From NCBI GenBank assembly GCA_002286855.1, contig NRSV01000013.1, positions 95,190 through 159,189 of the forward strand: DNA of 64,000 nt, written 5' to 3'. The position numbers were made by a program, and so were the translations under genes. The DNA comes from Bipolaris cookei. Lineage: Eukaryota > Ascomycota > Dothideomycetes > Pleosporales > Pleosporaceae. A model generated the notes under the pieces. It did not search any database. It worked only from the letters and a program-made list of their open reading frames with translations, and was not told where the DNA came from. This document shows positions 11,073 through 21,895 of the stretch, in pieces. Numbering within the stretch: the first letter of the stretch is position 1; each line of letters begins with the position of its first letter.

Positions 11073-12917
11073 GATTTGGTAGGTTGTGTGGACACGAGGG
11101 CGCTCAAGGTGAGAGGCGAAAGAAAACTAGCTGAACAAGCTAAAGAGGGTGTACGCTCAGAGTAAACTAGAAAATATAACTACGAAAGGATAGGCGTGAG
11201 CGGATGCCTAAAACCTATGAATTAAGTAAATAGTGTTATTGCCAAGGACCGTTAATGCGGCTTAGCTCATAGTATGGCCAAGGGTTAGTAAATGACGTGT
11301 TTTACGGGTCGTCTAGCCAAACTAATTGTTCGGATGATGTACAAAATAGGTATGTAGCCGGGGTAGCCATCACCAGAATTGAAGAAATAAACCTGACTCA
11401 GTACATGCCAAGAATCTAACCAAAACCTACTGTAAGGGGCTTGACTCAGGAGTGCACTATATCAAAAACAATGCTGCGAGTAACAGGATTGTACTCAATA
11501 CAGAGCTAACTATACAAACAGAAGGCCATTTATTATTTGTCAGGGAAAAACTATTCCAAGTAAGTCTGAGCGCCAATTGGGCCGTAGTGAAGAATACAAA
11601 CTTAAAAGCTAAGTTGTTGCACGGTCACGTGATCATGCGGGGTAGCTTCCAGGAGGCTTTCATTCAGGAATGGGTAACTTACAGAACATCATGATTTTAT
11701 CTGATATTTGTCCATTTGTAAGACTGGTTAACATTCGCTCAGATATTGGTGTAGGAAGTGGAACAATAGTAATGGCACGGTCATTACGAAAGACAACGAT
11801 AGAAAGGAGCATTTCACACCCCTTTCTAACCAGCGTAATAGTACGGCCAAGCTTCAATAACTATAGTGAGAAAAACTGGGAGTGGCCAGCACTATCGATA
11901 ACCGAGCTAGAACAGGCCTGCTCTAGCAAAGTTAAAAGTAGTACACCAGGCCCAGACGCTATCACCCAAGATATCATAGCAACCGCCTTTCAAGCCCAGC
12001 CAGATACTCTCTTTAAAGCTTACTCTCTACTTTTCAACTACAGACACCATCCAACGTGCTAGAAAAGAGCTACAAGAGCAATTCTTAAGAAGCCGTTTAA
12101 ACCTAACTATTCTCTCCCAAAAGCCTATCGAGTGATTATTCTACTAAGCTGCCTTGGGAAAGTAACAGAAAGGGTAATAGCGAAAAGACTCGGCTTCCTA
12201 GCAGAGACTACAAAACTCCTACACGATTCGCAGATAGGAGGTAGACTTAAGAAGTCAGCTATAGACGCAGCGCTACTACTCGTAGATCAGATCCAGCACC
12301 AGAAACAATAAGGCTACACCACATCAACAGTCTTCCTAAATGTCAAAGGAGCGTTGGACCATGTATCTCATAACCAATCTCTAGATACACTAAGGAGACT
12401 AGACCTGCCAATCGGCCTCATCGCGTGGGCTAAATCTTTTCTCTCAAACAGATCCCTACGACTGGCTTTCGACAGAATAATTGAGAACTTTAGTGAAATC
12501 ACAGCTGGCATCCCACAAGGGAGCCCTGTCTCACCAATCTTCTTTCTCATCTACATCAGAGATCTGCTTCAAGAAGTAGATGGATTTCAACTATCATATA
12601 TCGATGATATATCCATCTCCACCTCCTCAACATCAATCAAGAAAAACACCAAGATACTGCAAAAAGAGGTGAGGAAACTAGTTGCGAAAGGAAATCAACT
12701 AGCAATCAAGTTTGATACAGCCAAGACAGAGCTTATCCCCTTCAGTGCCAACAAAAAGAGGAAAGAAACCACCCTAGAGCTACCAGATCAAGGCACAGTA
12801 ACACAGAAAGATACTGTAAAGTGGCTAGGGATCTATTTCGACAACCGGCTATCCTTTCAAGGACATTTAGCTATCCGAGCCAGCCAAGCAAAAGCAGCGT
12901 TCAATAGACTAGGGAGA

Positions 12918-13187
12918 CTGTAAGAGGCTGAAGCCTTCATTGGTAGTACTTGGCCTGTAGTCTTCGTGATAGCTAGATGGGATGAACTGGACGCCCTTTG
13001 GGTAGCTCCTTGATAGCACACGTGATGGAATCTCGGATCCTGCTCACCGCCTAAGCAGCGCTCAGACGCTTGGCATAACTTTCCTCCGAATGGGTAGATA
13101 AACGACCGCACAAAGAGGTAGACAGCTCTTTATCGAATTCATCATCGTTTACCTTGCACTTATGGTTAATCCATCGCACCCTTACAG
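12918..13187. mobile_element. 270-bp insertion in the LINE with 7-bp terminal inverted repeats
   Basis: CTGTAAG at 12918-12924 and CTTACAG at 13181-13187 are exact inverted repeats. Removing exactly these 270 bp joins the LINE reading frame (…RLGR to IPANKDKGLSPYA…) in phase. It is therefore a foreign insert, possibly a MITE. The ends also look like intron borders (GTAAG…TTACAG), but removing 12920-13187 would shift the frame. No clear target duplication. The minus strand has an open stretch at 13248-13051 of unknown meaning. Confidence 0.6.
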
Positions 13188-13778
13188 ATACCAGCAAACA
13201 AAGACAAAGGTTTATCTCCCTACGCCATAAGACAGCTATACCTAGCATGCGTCACTAGTGTTGCGGACTACGGGTCGCAAATATACTGGCGCTCTCAAAG
13301 GTTTGCGAAAAAGCTACTTCAACCACTACACAACGCCGCTTGCGGGAGGGTGCTAGGGGGTTTCAGAACCTCTATAGCAATTTCAATAAGCATCGAAGCC
13401 AGCTTGCCGTCACCAGAAATACGGCTAAATGCAACAAGGAGAAAATACGCTTTCATAGCCACCCTGCTAGCGAAAACGCACCCAATCGCAACTGCGATTG
13501 CAAGGCTACAAATAACAGATATCCAAAAAGCTAGATATAAGCAACCCAGGCAACTACAGGCTGTCACTAGCTCTATCCCCCAAGACACAGAAGACATAGA
13601 AAAGACCATTCCATTCAGGTTTCGGCCATGGCATAGTCTTAACTGCTCTGTGATTGTCTCGAAAAAGACTGAGGAGGCAGTCGCTCACACAGAATACATC
13701 CAATCACGTATAGGAGACAGCTTCACAGCGATCTACTTGGACGCCTCAAAGGTCAAAGACGGGACAGGAATAGGGATA

Positions 13779-13791
13779 GGCCTAGTAGCTT
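13779..13791. repeat. Target-site duplication, left copy
   Basis: GGCCTAGTAGCTT, identical to 13950-13962 on the other side of the SINE-like insert. Removing the insert and one copy lets the RNase H frame continue (GLVA then CNSSQEEIT). Confidence 0.85.
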
Positions 13792-13949
13792 ATTATTATT
13801 ATTATTATTCTAATTTAACGTCCTGTTTCAGCCGCAAGGCTATATAAGACGTGTAAGCTGGTGAGGCTTACAAGTATCTACGTGGTGCTGTCAATTTGGT
13901 GTAGGTGGAGGAGGGGGCTATTTAAATAGAGGTGAGGCTCGTAGCCTAG
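13792..13949 (-). mobile_element. SINE-like element with 13-bp target-site duplication
   Basis: 158 bp inserted in the LINE RNase H region. It is bounded by identical 13-bp copies GGCCTAGTAGCTT at 13779-13791 and 13950-13962. On the minus strand it ends in a (AAT)n tail preceded by a block resembling LINE 3' ends. A diverged copy lies at 19325-19478. Length, tail and target duplication fit target-primed retrotransposition in trans. No RNA polymerase III box could be assigned with confidence. Confidence 0.82.
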
Positions 13950-13962
13950 GGCCTAGTAGCTT
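13950..13962. repeat. Target-site duplication, right copy
   Basis: GGCCTAGTAGCTT, identical to 13779-13791. Confidence 0.85.
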
Positions 13963-15110
13963 GCAACTCTAGCCAAGAAGAGATCACTCCAAAACGACAA
14001 ACATAGGCGACTTCCAACTAGAAGGGATTACAATAGCCTTCGAGTACGCTGCTACAATAGCAAATAGAGGCCAAGACACTCATGTCTACGCATATAACCA
14101 GGCAGCAATACATAGGCTTAACAGCTTATCAGACCAGCCAGGGCAACAGTAGCTACTGCGATGTCAAAAAGCAGCCAGATCAATCCGATAGAAAAGAGCA
14201 AAGATCCGTCTACTATGGGCGCCAGGCCATACATACATTGTTGGAAACGAAAGAACGGACGCCCTTGCTAAGACAGCTGCAAAAGAAAACCCAAAAACAA
14301 CAAAAAACCAGTCTTGCCTTCCTAGGCACAAGAATCAAACAGCGACAAGAAAGAGACCGGATACGAGAGTATACTAAATACAAAAGAGAAGCAATAGAGA
14401 AGAATAAGCACACGTACGTGGCTAGATTCGATCTAAAGCTATAAAAAGCAATAGCTATCCCAGGAGGCACAAAAAGAGAAACCTCGAGCGCCTTCTTCTC
14501 ACTCAAACCAGACCATGGATACTTCAACGCCTACCTAGAGAGAGTAAAGAAGAGGGAGTCTAACCTCTGCAACTGCGGGAGACCGCAAACACCAGAGCAT
14601 ATCCTCTTGTTCTGAAGCTACTACAACGCAGAAAGAAAGAAGCTAAAAGCAACTCTCAACCAGCAAACGCTCACAATGCCACCTCTCCTCCACACCTCAT
14701 CTGGTATAAAAGCTACACTAGCTTTCATTACTAGCACTAGAGTAGGAACAAGACGGTGGCACCTAGGCCAAGAACAAGACTAAAACAAAACAACAAAAAC
14801 AGCAACAAAACTAGCAAAAGCACAAAATTCGTTTCATTTTCGTTAATTTAGTATTCATTTCCCCTAAAAGAGCCCGCTGGAAGGCAGCACTGCTGCCCTA
14901 CATCTCTTCCTGTTTACCAAACTGCTCTTTAGCACCAGGCGTCTGCTAGAGGTCTAGCCGCAAACAGACAAAAGCCGAAGCACCACAGTAGTACCACACG
15001 AAGAAAAACAAAACCCCACATGTAAATAACAAGATGGAACGGCCTACGGCCAAAGTCTTACATAGCCCCGAGCTGTATATAGACTCTAATGGAATAATGA
15101 TAACAATATG

Positions 15111-17407
15111 TAAGACTTCGGTGGGTGACGTTACCTTCCGCTCCTTCAACCGTGCTTTTCAGTAGAGCCTTCGTGAACCAAGTTTGTATCCAATATAGAG
15201 ATACATTTTTCGCGCAATCAAGTGCGGATACCCACGAAAATAGTCTATGTATCTATTATCCAGCCGTAGTCACGAGACGCCTTTTGTTGTGAGACGAAAC
15301 ACAGGGATTATGAGAGTCAGTGGCTCTAACTTGTTCAGTGCGTTGGGCTCATCCGTAGTTTTCAGTTAATAGTTTCCAGGACGACTACAGATGGATATCA
15401 TCCCTTAAGATACTAAATTCACATTCTTGTTGAAGTCTGTGTGTTTGATATATTGAAGCCTTTTATCATGCATGAGCCCACGTATGCTCTGTACAACAGT
15501 TGCCCCAAGTTCCGGAAGATGGCCATATCAATAGACTCGCTCCATTCGGGCCTCTGAATTTTACCATAGAAGTGAGGGGTTATCATCGAACTTGTGGCGA
15601 TCATTACGCACTCATCAACACATAATCGCTACACTAGATATTACTCGAGACGGGAGCTGCTTTCTAATCCAGCTTGGGCAATTTCAACTCCGCATTTACA
15701 ATATGAGTAGTGTGTGAATTACGGTAACCGAAGGCATTGGTTTTGCGAAGGCTAATAGTTAAGGCGTACTGTAATGGAATATTAGACGTCTCTAGAGCCT
15801 AGCTGCAGGTCGCAAGGAATGGATGGGTGCCCGTCCAGATGAAAAGCAGAGGTGATTTTTATCTACCCAATATGATAAGCTCTACACTTGGTTGTAAAAA
15901 AGAAAAGTTTTATCTCTAAATTTAGTCTAAGTAGTTACAAATGTCGCATCTAAAATGCTTCGTATGGCAGCTTGTGATGCCAATGAAAAGTAGCCAAATT
16001 TGATTTATTGAAATTTTCAAGTTTTGAAAGGCAGTGCAGGTCAATGGATGCAGCCATGTTCAGTTTTTGCAGTATATCAGGCGTTCTATAGTCACTGCTG
16101 GCAGAATTTATCCAATCTATTCTTCGTATAGTTATCTTGGCGATACTAAACAGTAGACTATCCTAGCATACTACAACGATGAACTAGTGTAAACATAGCA
16201 ACCAGCGCGTGTCTAGTTAATAATTTTGCGGTAGACACCATATAAACCTTCCCTGCATTATCCACTCTGCAGTTCGTATGCATAGCTCCCATATTTTAGG
16301 ACGCCCACTTTCCAGGCTCCACTTTCTAGGCCCCCAGCTCTTTAGGCCTCCCCACCTTTCAGGACTGTCGACCGCTCTTTACGCTGGAAATAAAAACTGA
16401 GCAGACTTGGCTTTGCAAGCCAATCATCTACAATGATATCTAAGAGCACGACCTATATACCTGCAAGAGTTACTTTTAAGAGTCTCACAATATTTCATAC
16501 AAGTAGCTACCTTCAAGCCCTTATACTTTTAGTGTGAAGAATCAAGCGCTACTGCAAACAATGTTTAGTATACAGAGTTAATTTTAGAAAGTAATGCCGA
16601 CACTATTCCTAGTTTTCCTGGTACAGGTTGTACACGGAGTATCTATCTTGGCAAATCCTTCTGAGATTTTAGCCTCGGAAAATGCGAGCAACTTTGCATT
16701 GCATGCGCACTAAAATCCAGAAAACCAGGCGGGCAGCAATATTGCAGATAATGCACAGAACAGTCGATTTAATAAAACATCTATTGAATGCTGTTACATG
16801 TCTTTGTGCAACTAATTTGCTGTATAGTTCTTGCATATTCAACATCTTATGACTCTTGTCAACCAGCATTTTAAGATAACTGCTTATTTCTTGAGCGAGC
16901 TAATTCAAGATGAGAAGCGATTTCACGATAGATGATTTGAAAGCGCTTTGTAGCATATGTCTTAGGGTGTAAGAGATAATCTCATTTTTGTGCTAAATGT
17001 ACTCATTCTGGAAATCAATGGCCAGAGCTAGGACTCGCAGATTTCGCTAAGGGAAAAACCTAGGATCCATAGCGCCTGTTGCAGAACAGGTACCTTCTTT
17101 ATGAGACTACTACACATTAAGCTCTCATACCCCTCCTTTAAGTTCAGGCCGACACGGAAGAGCATCACTTAGGCCCACCACTTAGAAAATATCACAAGAG
17201 TATCCACATAAGTCTAGATGCTTGATGTTGTCTTCGATTGAAGTTTCTTATTACAGCATTAGTTCATATCAGAGGGCTGTGATGCTGCTGGCAGATAAAC
17301 TATAAAGTCTTGACGACAAGCTCTCTTTCAAAATCACAGCCAGGAACTTCCAGCTTCTCTTCTAGCAACTACAACCTCTTCTTTGAGCAACTACCCGACT
17401 TTTCAAT
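15111..17407. other. AT-rich gene-free region upstream of the Hce2 gene
   Basis: 2.3 kb with no ORF above 70 codons that shows a motif, and many stop codons in all frames. It is probably RIP-eroded transposon sequence. The only ordered structure seen is a degenerate tandem repeat at 16293-16374. The last 100 bp are pyrimidine-rich and probably contain the promoter and 5' leader of the secreted-protein gene. Confidence 0.55.
16293..16374. repeat. Degenerate about 16-bp tandem repeat
   Basis: About five imperfect units of the type TTTAGGCNCCCCACCT, each beginning TTY(T)AGG and rich in C, in an otherwise AT-rich stretch. It could be the subterminal repeat of a lost DNA transposon. Confidence 0.45.
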
Positions 17408-17893
17408 ATGCGTTTCTCAGTCCCTGTCGTTGTCGCCTCTTTGGCCGCCACTGCTGCTACTGCACCTACAAGCCCAGCTCCACGATCTGGGCTTGAAAAG
17501 AGATATAACTATTGCGGAGCTACAACCTTTATCAACAACAGTTCTGGTGGTTCTCCTTTTATTGCCGACTGTCAAACGCTTTTCGATAGAATTGCCGGCG
17601 ATGGTTTTTGGGTAAGCTTCTCTAGATTCTAGTAAAATCGAAAGACTTCTTTGATTAATATTTTAAAGTTTGTGGAACCCCAGCAGAAACCAATTGCAAG
17701 GTGGGCAAGTTGCGAATTCGGTGCTAGGTCTGTGGACAACGTCGTCACAACTATAGGAAATGAGGATGTCAGAGATCTTGTCCGCGATTCTATTGCAAGG
17801 TTTGCATGGCAAGGAAGGGTTGGGGCCAGTGGAATAGTGGATTGTGGCATTAATCACAGTGTAAAAGTTTGGTGGGGTGTTTACCATACTTAA
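17408..17893 (+). CDS. Small secreted Ecp2/Hce2-domain protein, candidate effector
   Basis: Two exons, 17408-17611 and 17669-17893 (142 aa), with a 57-bp intron (GTAAGC…AAAG) in phase 0 after a Trp. Residues 1-19 form a signal peptide ending in Ala/Thr-rich sequence. LEKR at 29-32 is a Kex2-type processing site. The mature part has exactly four Cys (36, 55, 83, 127) and the Hce2 pattern: CGATTFINNSSGGSP, DCQ, IAGDGFW, IGNEDVRDLVRDSI, and a C-terminal W-W-x-V-Y-H-T. Hce2 proteins are homologues of the Cladosporium fulvum effector Ecp2, annotated as putative necrosis-inducing factors; some act in host tissue and others in microbial competition. The gene is isolated among transposon remnants, a usual effector setting, yet has no stop or frameshift, suggesting it is maintained. 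Function here is inferred from the domain only. Confidence 0.88.
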
Positions 17894-18089
17894 TGGCCTT
17901 GCCTGTCAATTTGCCAAGTATGGTATTATGCTCTGATTCTTAACTATAAAACCCAGCTTCTTGTGAAAGCTATTTATCTGTGAAAACAATACAATAAATC
18001 TGAAGCTACGATTCATCCTGTCTAATTTGAAATTTGTGTAACATGGTTCACAAGCGAATGGCTCACGCCCCATTAGCGCATCGACGTCG

Positions 18090-19262
18090 ATACTACAACG
18101 AGTCATGTTTCAACAACACAACTATCTATCAACTTATCTTGAACCAGACCTTCAGCTTGCTCTTTTTGACTTTCTATCGCAACATGTTCAAAACTAAAGA
18201 CATGCTGCTGCTATCTATAACGTGCCTCAAAGGACTTTATCTCACCAACTCGCTGGAAAGCGTTCCTGACGCGACTGTAAAGCGAACTCAAAGCGCCTTA
18301 ATAAGGTAAAAGATGAGGCTGTAGTTAGACGTACTATTAAAGAGTCTGAGCGAGTATTTGCGCCTACAAAGGCTGAAGTTCGAGCAATGGCTGATAAACT
18401 CTTGCATGAACACGCTAGCAACTCTGTTAGCAAGAACTGGGTTGAAAACTTTGTTAAGCGAACTCCTGAGCTTCTTAAGTTCTGGATCTGTCCTTATGAT
18501 CACGAGCAAGCTGTCTGCAAAGACCCAGCGGCTATCCAGCGCTAATTTGATCTAGTCGAGGCGACGAAGCGGAAATGGGGCATTGTGGACGACGATATCT
18601 ATAACTTTGATGAAACTGGCTTTATGATGGGCAAGATTCTATCACAGTTTAGTTATTGCAGGCTCTGAAGGATATGGCAAAAAGGAATGGATACAGCCAG
18701 GCAACCGGGAGTGGGTTACTATGATCTAAGGCGTGGACGCATCGGGTCGCCGGCTACCACCTTTCGTTATCTTTACTGACAAGTTGTTTGTCGACGTTTG
18801 GTTTGAGAATCTACCTGCGGATTGGGTTCTTGAAGTCAGTCCCAACGGCTGGACGAATAATCAGCTTGCAAGAGCTGTACTGTGGATAGGTATCGACTGC
18901 TCATTATCGATAGCCACGAGAGCCATTGCTCCATTGATTTTCAAGATCTTTGTAAGGAGAAGAACACTATTCTTCTCTGCATGTCTGCACACTCGTCTCA
19001 CCTACTGCAGCCTCTTGATTTCAGCTACTTCGCGCCGTTAAAGCGCACGTATGGTGACGCTGTTTCAGGCTTGGCACGCAACCGTACCCACCATATCAGC
19101 AAGGAGACCTTCCTACCAGCGTTTAAGGCTCCTTTTGAGCAGTCATTTACAAAAGAGAACATTCCAGCTGGCTTTAGAGGCGCTGGTATAGTCCCACATG
19201 ACCCACAGGCTGTACTGTCGAAGCTTGATATAGTCAGAGTTGCTAACAATCAATTTGATCGG
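18090..19262 (+). pseudogene. Fot1/pogo-type DDE transposase remnant (copy 1)
   Basis: Helix-turn-helix (psq-like) block AAAIYNVPQRTLSHQLAGKR near 18210-18262. A CENP-B-type region ADKLLHEHASNSVSKNWVENFVKR follows, then DDDIYNFDETGFMMG (first catalytic Asp), RLLIIDSHESH (second Asp), and LLQPLDFSYFAPLKRTYGDAV to the C-terminus. Several in-frame stops (for example TGA near 18254, TAG near 18553) and frameshifts around 18640-18890 make it dead. The stops are of the CpA-to-TpA kind. Terminal inverted repeats of the element were not found. Confidence 0.85.
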
Positions 19263-19284
19263 CAGATTGATTGTTAGCAACTCT
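19236..19284. repeat. Perfect 19-bp inverted repeat with 11-nt loop
   Basis: AGAGTTGCTAACAATCAAT at 19236-19254 and its exact reverse complement at 19266-19284, with loop 19255-19265. It lies where the transposase remnant ends, so the second arm is a fold-back copy of transposase sequence. Perfect pairing inside otherwise decayed DNA suggests a recent event such as template switching. Confidence 0.75.
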
Positions 19285-19324
19285 GGATATAGTAGTGCAG
19301 ACACTAAAACAGTCAACGTGACGG

Positions 19325-19478
19325 CTAGGCTACGAGCCTCACCTTGATTTAGATGACCCCTCCTGTTGTAACTATATCAAATTGATAGAACTACGTAGAT
19401 ACTTGTAGGTCTTCAGCCTACACGTCTTATATAGCCTTACGGGCTGAGAAAGGACGTTAAGCTACAACAATGATGATC
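19325..19478 (+). mobile_element. SINE-like element, second copy
   Basis: Aligns by eye along its whole length with the minus-strand element at 13949-13792. Shared blocks are GGCTACGAGCCTCACCT, CGTAGATACTTGTA, ACACGTCTTATATAGCCTT and GGACGTTAA, in the same order. The tail is degraded (ACAACAATGATGAT). No target duplication was recognised, and the copy is more diverged. Confidence 0.7.
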
Positions 19479-19639
19479 ACCGCGACAGATGGGCCCCTTG
19501 GAGGCGCAGATGCTGCGCAACGCCCGCGAAGTCGAGGCTCAAAGTACTCTGTTGCATGCGTCGGTGCGGTGAATTGATGTGTGTTACCTCTCTACAGCTG
19601 TCTTTTGTACACGACCACTGTAGGGGCTTGTTACATATA

Positions 19640-20310
19640 GAATATTAACATACATCGTCTGAAATTCATGCCGATATATCCTGGCATAGTCTGCGACAGG
19701 CTCCATTTTGTCGTCCCTGGTAGAGGCGGTGTTGGCGTGCGAAGCTTGACATCAAGCTTCGATAGCACCACCGATGAGTCGTTAGGTACTAGGTTAGTCG
19801 CTCTAAAGCTTGAAATAATGTTAGCCTTTGAGAAAGCTGTCTCAAAAACCTTTGCAAACGATGCGATGGATGCTTTTTTATCAATTTGGCCAATGTGACG
19901 TGAGCCCAGAAGTACCATGTATAGTCACGTGGTTACTCACTGACTAATAACGCTGTATTTAAACTTGCTCCTATCATCATACACATCAGAATAAACAATA
20001 ATTCACACACACACACACATACATACAACTGCTTACATGTGATATGTTGCCAAGGCTCTGATCTCTTTGCTATACTTCCGCTTCAAAGGAGCAAAGCACC
20101 CGACATCAAGTGGCTTTAGGATATGGGATGAGTGTGGCGGCATACAGAGGGTAATTATCCTGTTCCCCTTGCAAAGATCCTGGAAAGCAAGCGACTTGTG
20201 GCTCTCATGGCCGTCAATTATGAGCAGCAGGTGGCTACCCACTCTTCGCCTCTTTGTCTGCTCAACAAGGTGCTTCAACCAAGCTTCGCCAATCTTGTTC
20301 ATAGTTTAGT
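19640..20310 (-). pseudogene. Fot1/pogo-type DDE transposase fragment (copy 2)
   Basis: Minus-strand C-terminal half of a transposase related to copy 1: HLLLIIDGHESH (catalytic Asp), CMPPHSSHILKPLDVGCFAPLK, then after an insertion HIGQIDKKASIASF and FRATNLVPND. The N-terminal half is absent. Apart from the insertion at 19899-20036 the frame is open over about 180 codons, so this fragment is less eroded than copy 1. Confidence 0.82.
19899..20036. mobile_element. 138-bp insertion with 6-bp target-site duplication
   Basis: ATGTGA at 19893-19898 is repeated at 20037-20042. Removing the insert and one copy restores the transposase frame exactly (…TYH-IGQIDK…). It contains a short CA microsatellite near 20003-20018. 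It looks like a non-autonomous element; its ends are only weakly inverted (GTGAGC / GTAAGC). Confidence 0.65.
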
Positions 20311-21895
20311 GTCGCAGCCTATGCAAGGCCGCAGAAGCAATGACTTCAGTTGAGCCGAGGTGTCAGATGTAAGTACCTGGATTCGTTGAACCTCAACCGA
20401 AGAATGTTCAGGCAACTCTATTACTATACCAGTACATAAACACCAGGAGCCTATCAGGGAAACCAAAGAGACCCTTAGTGAACCTTATCTTGACGCTCAC
20501 AACCACCACGTATAAACAACGATAAGGCGGGTCGATAATAGAGAGCAGACACAATACACACATCAATTCACCGCACCTACGCGTGTGACAAGTGCCTCTT
20601 CCGCACCTTGAACAATTGGAGAAGTTTGTCGTCACCAGCCAAGCAACGAGTAGTCTGCAGAATAACATTGGAAACCGGATCAAACCCCAACACCATCACT
20701 CATTTCTTGCATGATCTCAGCGACGACGCAGGACGTCATGCTTATTTATACAATTCCAATTTTTAGCGTCGCTGAGTGTATATTGTTCGAGAAATGCAGG
20801 GGTGAGCTGTCTTACTTTATGTTTAATCGTTGGGCTGAGGCGTAGCGCGGGCATTGTCATGTTTCGTGTGCGTAACATGTTGTGCGGCTTGCTGAGCGTG
20901 GCTCGTGGGAGGCGCACCTGTGCATCAAGTCCGCGCGCACGTGGGGATTTTCAGTGCCGCAACTATAGTCATGTGCACAAAGGCATATTTTATGGGTGTA
21001 TTTTTAGGTAGCATCATTTTCGAACACAATGCGTTTGCTAAAGTTTGCCTTGAAGAACGGGTAAGGTCATGGATTGGTCGAGGGAGTTTGGCCAAGAGCA
21101 ATCTGATGACGTTGGTCCTTCTTATAGCTGTCAATAACTTCATACTTGACATTTCAAACAATAACAAGCTTAGCACTAGCGTGTGCTCAGTTTTCTTAAA
21201 GACATATACTCTAGTAAGCCAAGTAAACATGCACGCGGCGATGAGTTCTCTCCTAGCAGACCTCTCGGCCTATTATGGACGGAGGCGCTACTAGCTTTTG
21301 CGACGATGCCCTGAATGTCTCAATCTAGGGGTTACTATTTCAATCCACCATAATTATGCACCGACTGGTACCATTGTTTTACCCAAATTCGAAATGTAAT
21401 ATTTGTCGTAGATTACTCGATTCCGATTTTGTAATGATCAAAGTCCGATGCGCAAAGTCCGACAAGCACTATACGGTTACGCTTACGCCCAGTCCGGACG
21501 CTAGACGTAAGATGTGGGAAGCTAATATTGGTAACACAGCGCAAATTGGTAGTCGGAGTCCGTACACTGCACACGAGCCTACTCAAGCTCTCGGGTTGTG
21601 TGTGCCAATGCAAATTTGACCGAGCCACTGTCTTTTGCGATGACAAGGAGACGCGAATGCTTAGCTGGAAGCGGAGGCTGAGTTGGGTCCAAGACATCCA
21701 CGTTGCAGTATTCGCCGCCCTTGGGTGCTTTTCGTCTGCGGAATGTGGTAGGAGGTGTTTGGAGGCTTGTATGTCGTCTTCTTATAATCAGGCTGCCGTT
21801 ACATGAACGTGATATCAGGTCCATACCAGGTGTAAACTCAACAACCACTGTCTAGTGTTTGTTTCTTGTATTTCGCTTTTTCTTACACCAAAACC
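20311..21895. other. Gene-free stretch, probable transposon debris
   Basis: 1.6 kb with many small ORFs and no recognised domain on either strand. It follows two transposase remnants and precedes a mutated glycosyltransferase gene. The final part may contain the old promoter of that gene. Confidence 0.45.

Larger units (their letters stand above)
11880..14450 (+). pseudogene. LINE ORF2 remnant: reverse transcriptase and RNase H
   Basis: Recognisable blocks are STPGPDAIT (finger), GKVTERVIAKRL, FLNVKGALDHV (motif A, where the catalytic Asp is Asn), GIPQGSPVSPIFFLIY (motif B), YIDDISIS (motif C, YxDD) and LSPYAIRQLYLACVTSVADYGSQIYW (thumb side). The RNase H start IYLDASKVKDGTGIGIGLVA is cut by a SINE-like insert. 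A later block IVGNERTDALAKTAA, in another frame, is the end of RNase H. In-frame stops occur near 12061 and 12309. It cannot encode an active enzyme. Confidence 0.85.
11660..15110 (+). mobile_element. Second Tad-like LINE, 5'-truncated and decayed
   Basis: A plus-strand LINE. It shows reverse transcriptase (about 11880-13250, split), connection and RNase H domains (about 13250-14300, split), a CCHC-like tail (CNCGRPQTPEHILLF near 14565-14613) and a 3' untranslated region ending in TAATGGAATAATGATAA near 15105. The endonuclease part is missing. It is broken by stops and by two nested insertions, at 12918-13187 and 13792-13949. The left boundary is uncertain; AT-rich sequence from 11100 may belong to it or to other remnants. 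Confidence 0.85.

Noticed and set aside
12920..13187. The LINE insert as a spliced intron (GTAAG…ACAG)
   Set aside because: Removing GT-to-AG (268 bp) shifts the frame; removing 270 bp including both terminal repeats keeps it. LINEs also transpose via full-length RNA.
19893..20042. The insert in the minus-strand transposase as a spliceosomal intron (starts GTAAGC on that strand)
   Set aside because: There is no AG at the position needed to restore the frame, whereas removal of the insert plus one ATGTGA copy restores it exactly, so it is an insertion.
20408..20683. Cys-containing minus-strand ORF as a zinc-finger protein
   Set aside because: Cysteine spacing fits no finger type, and the surrounding sequence is transposon debris.
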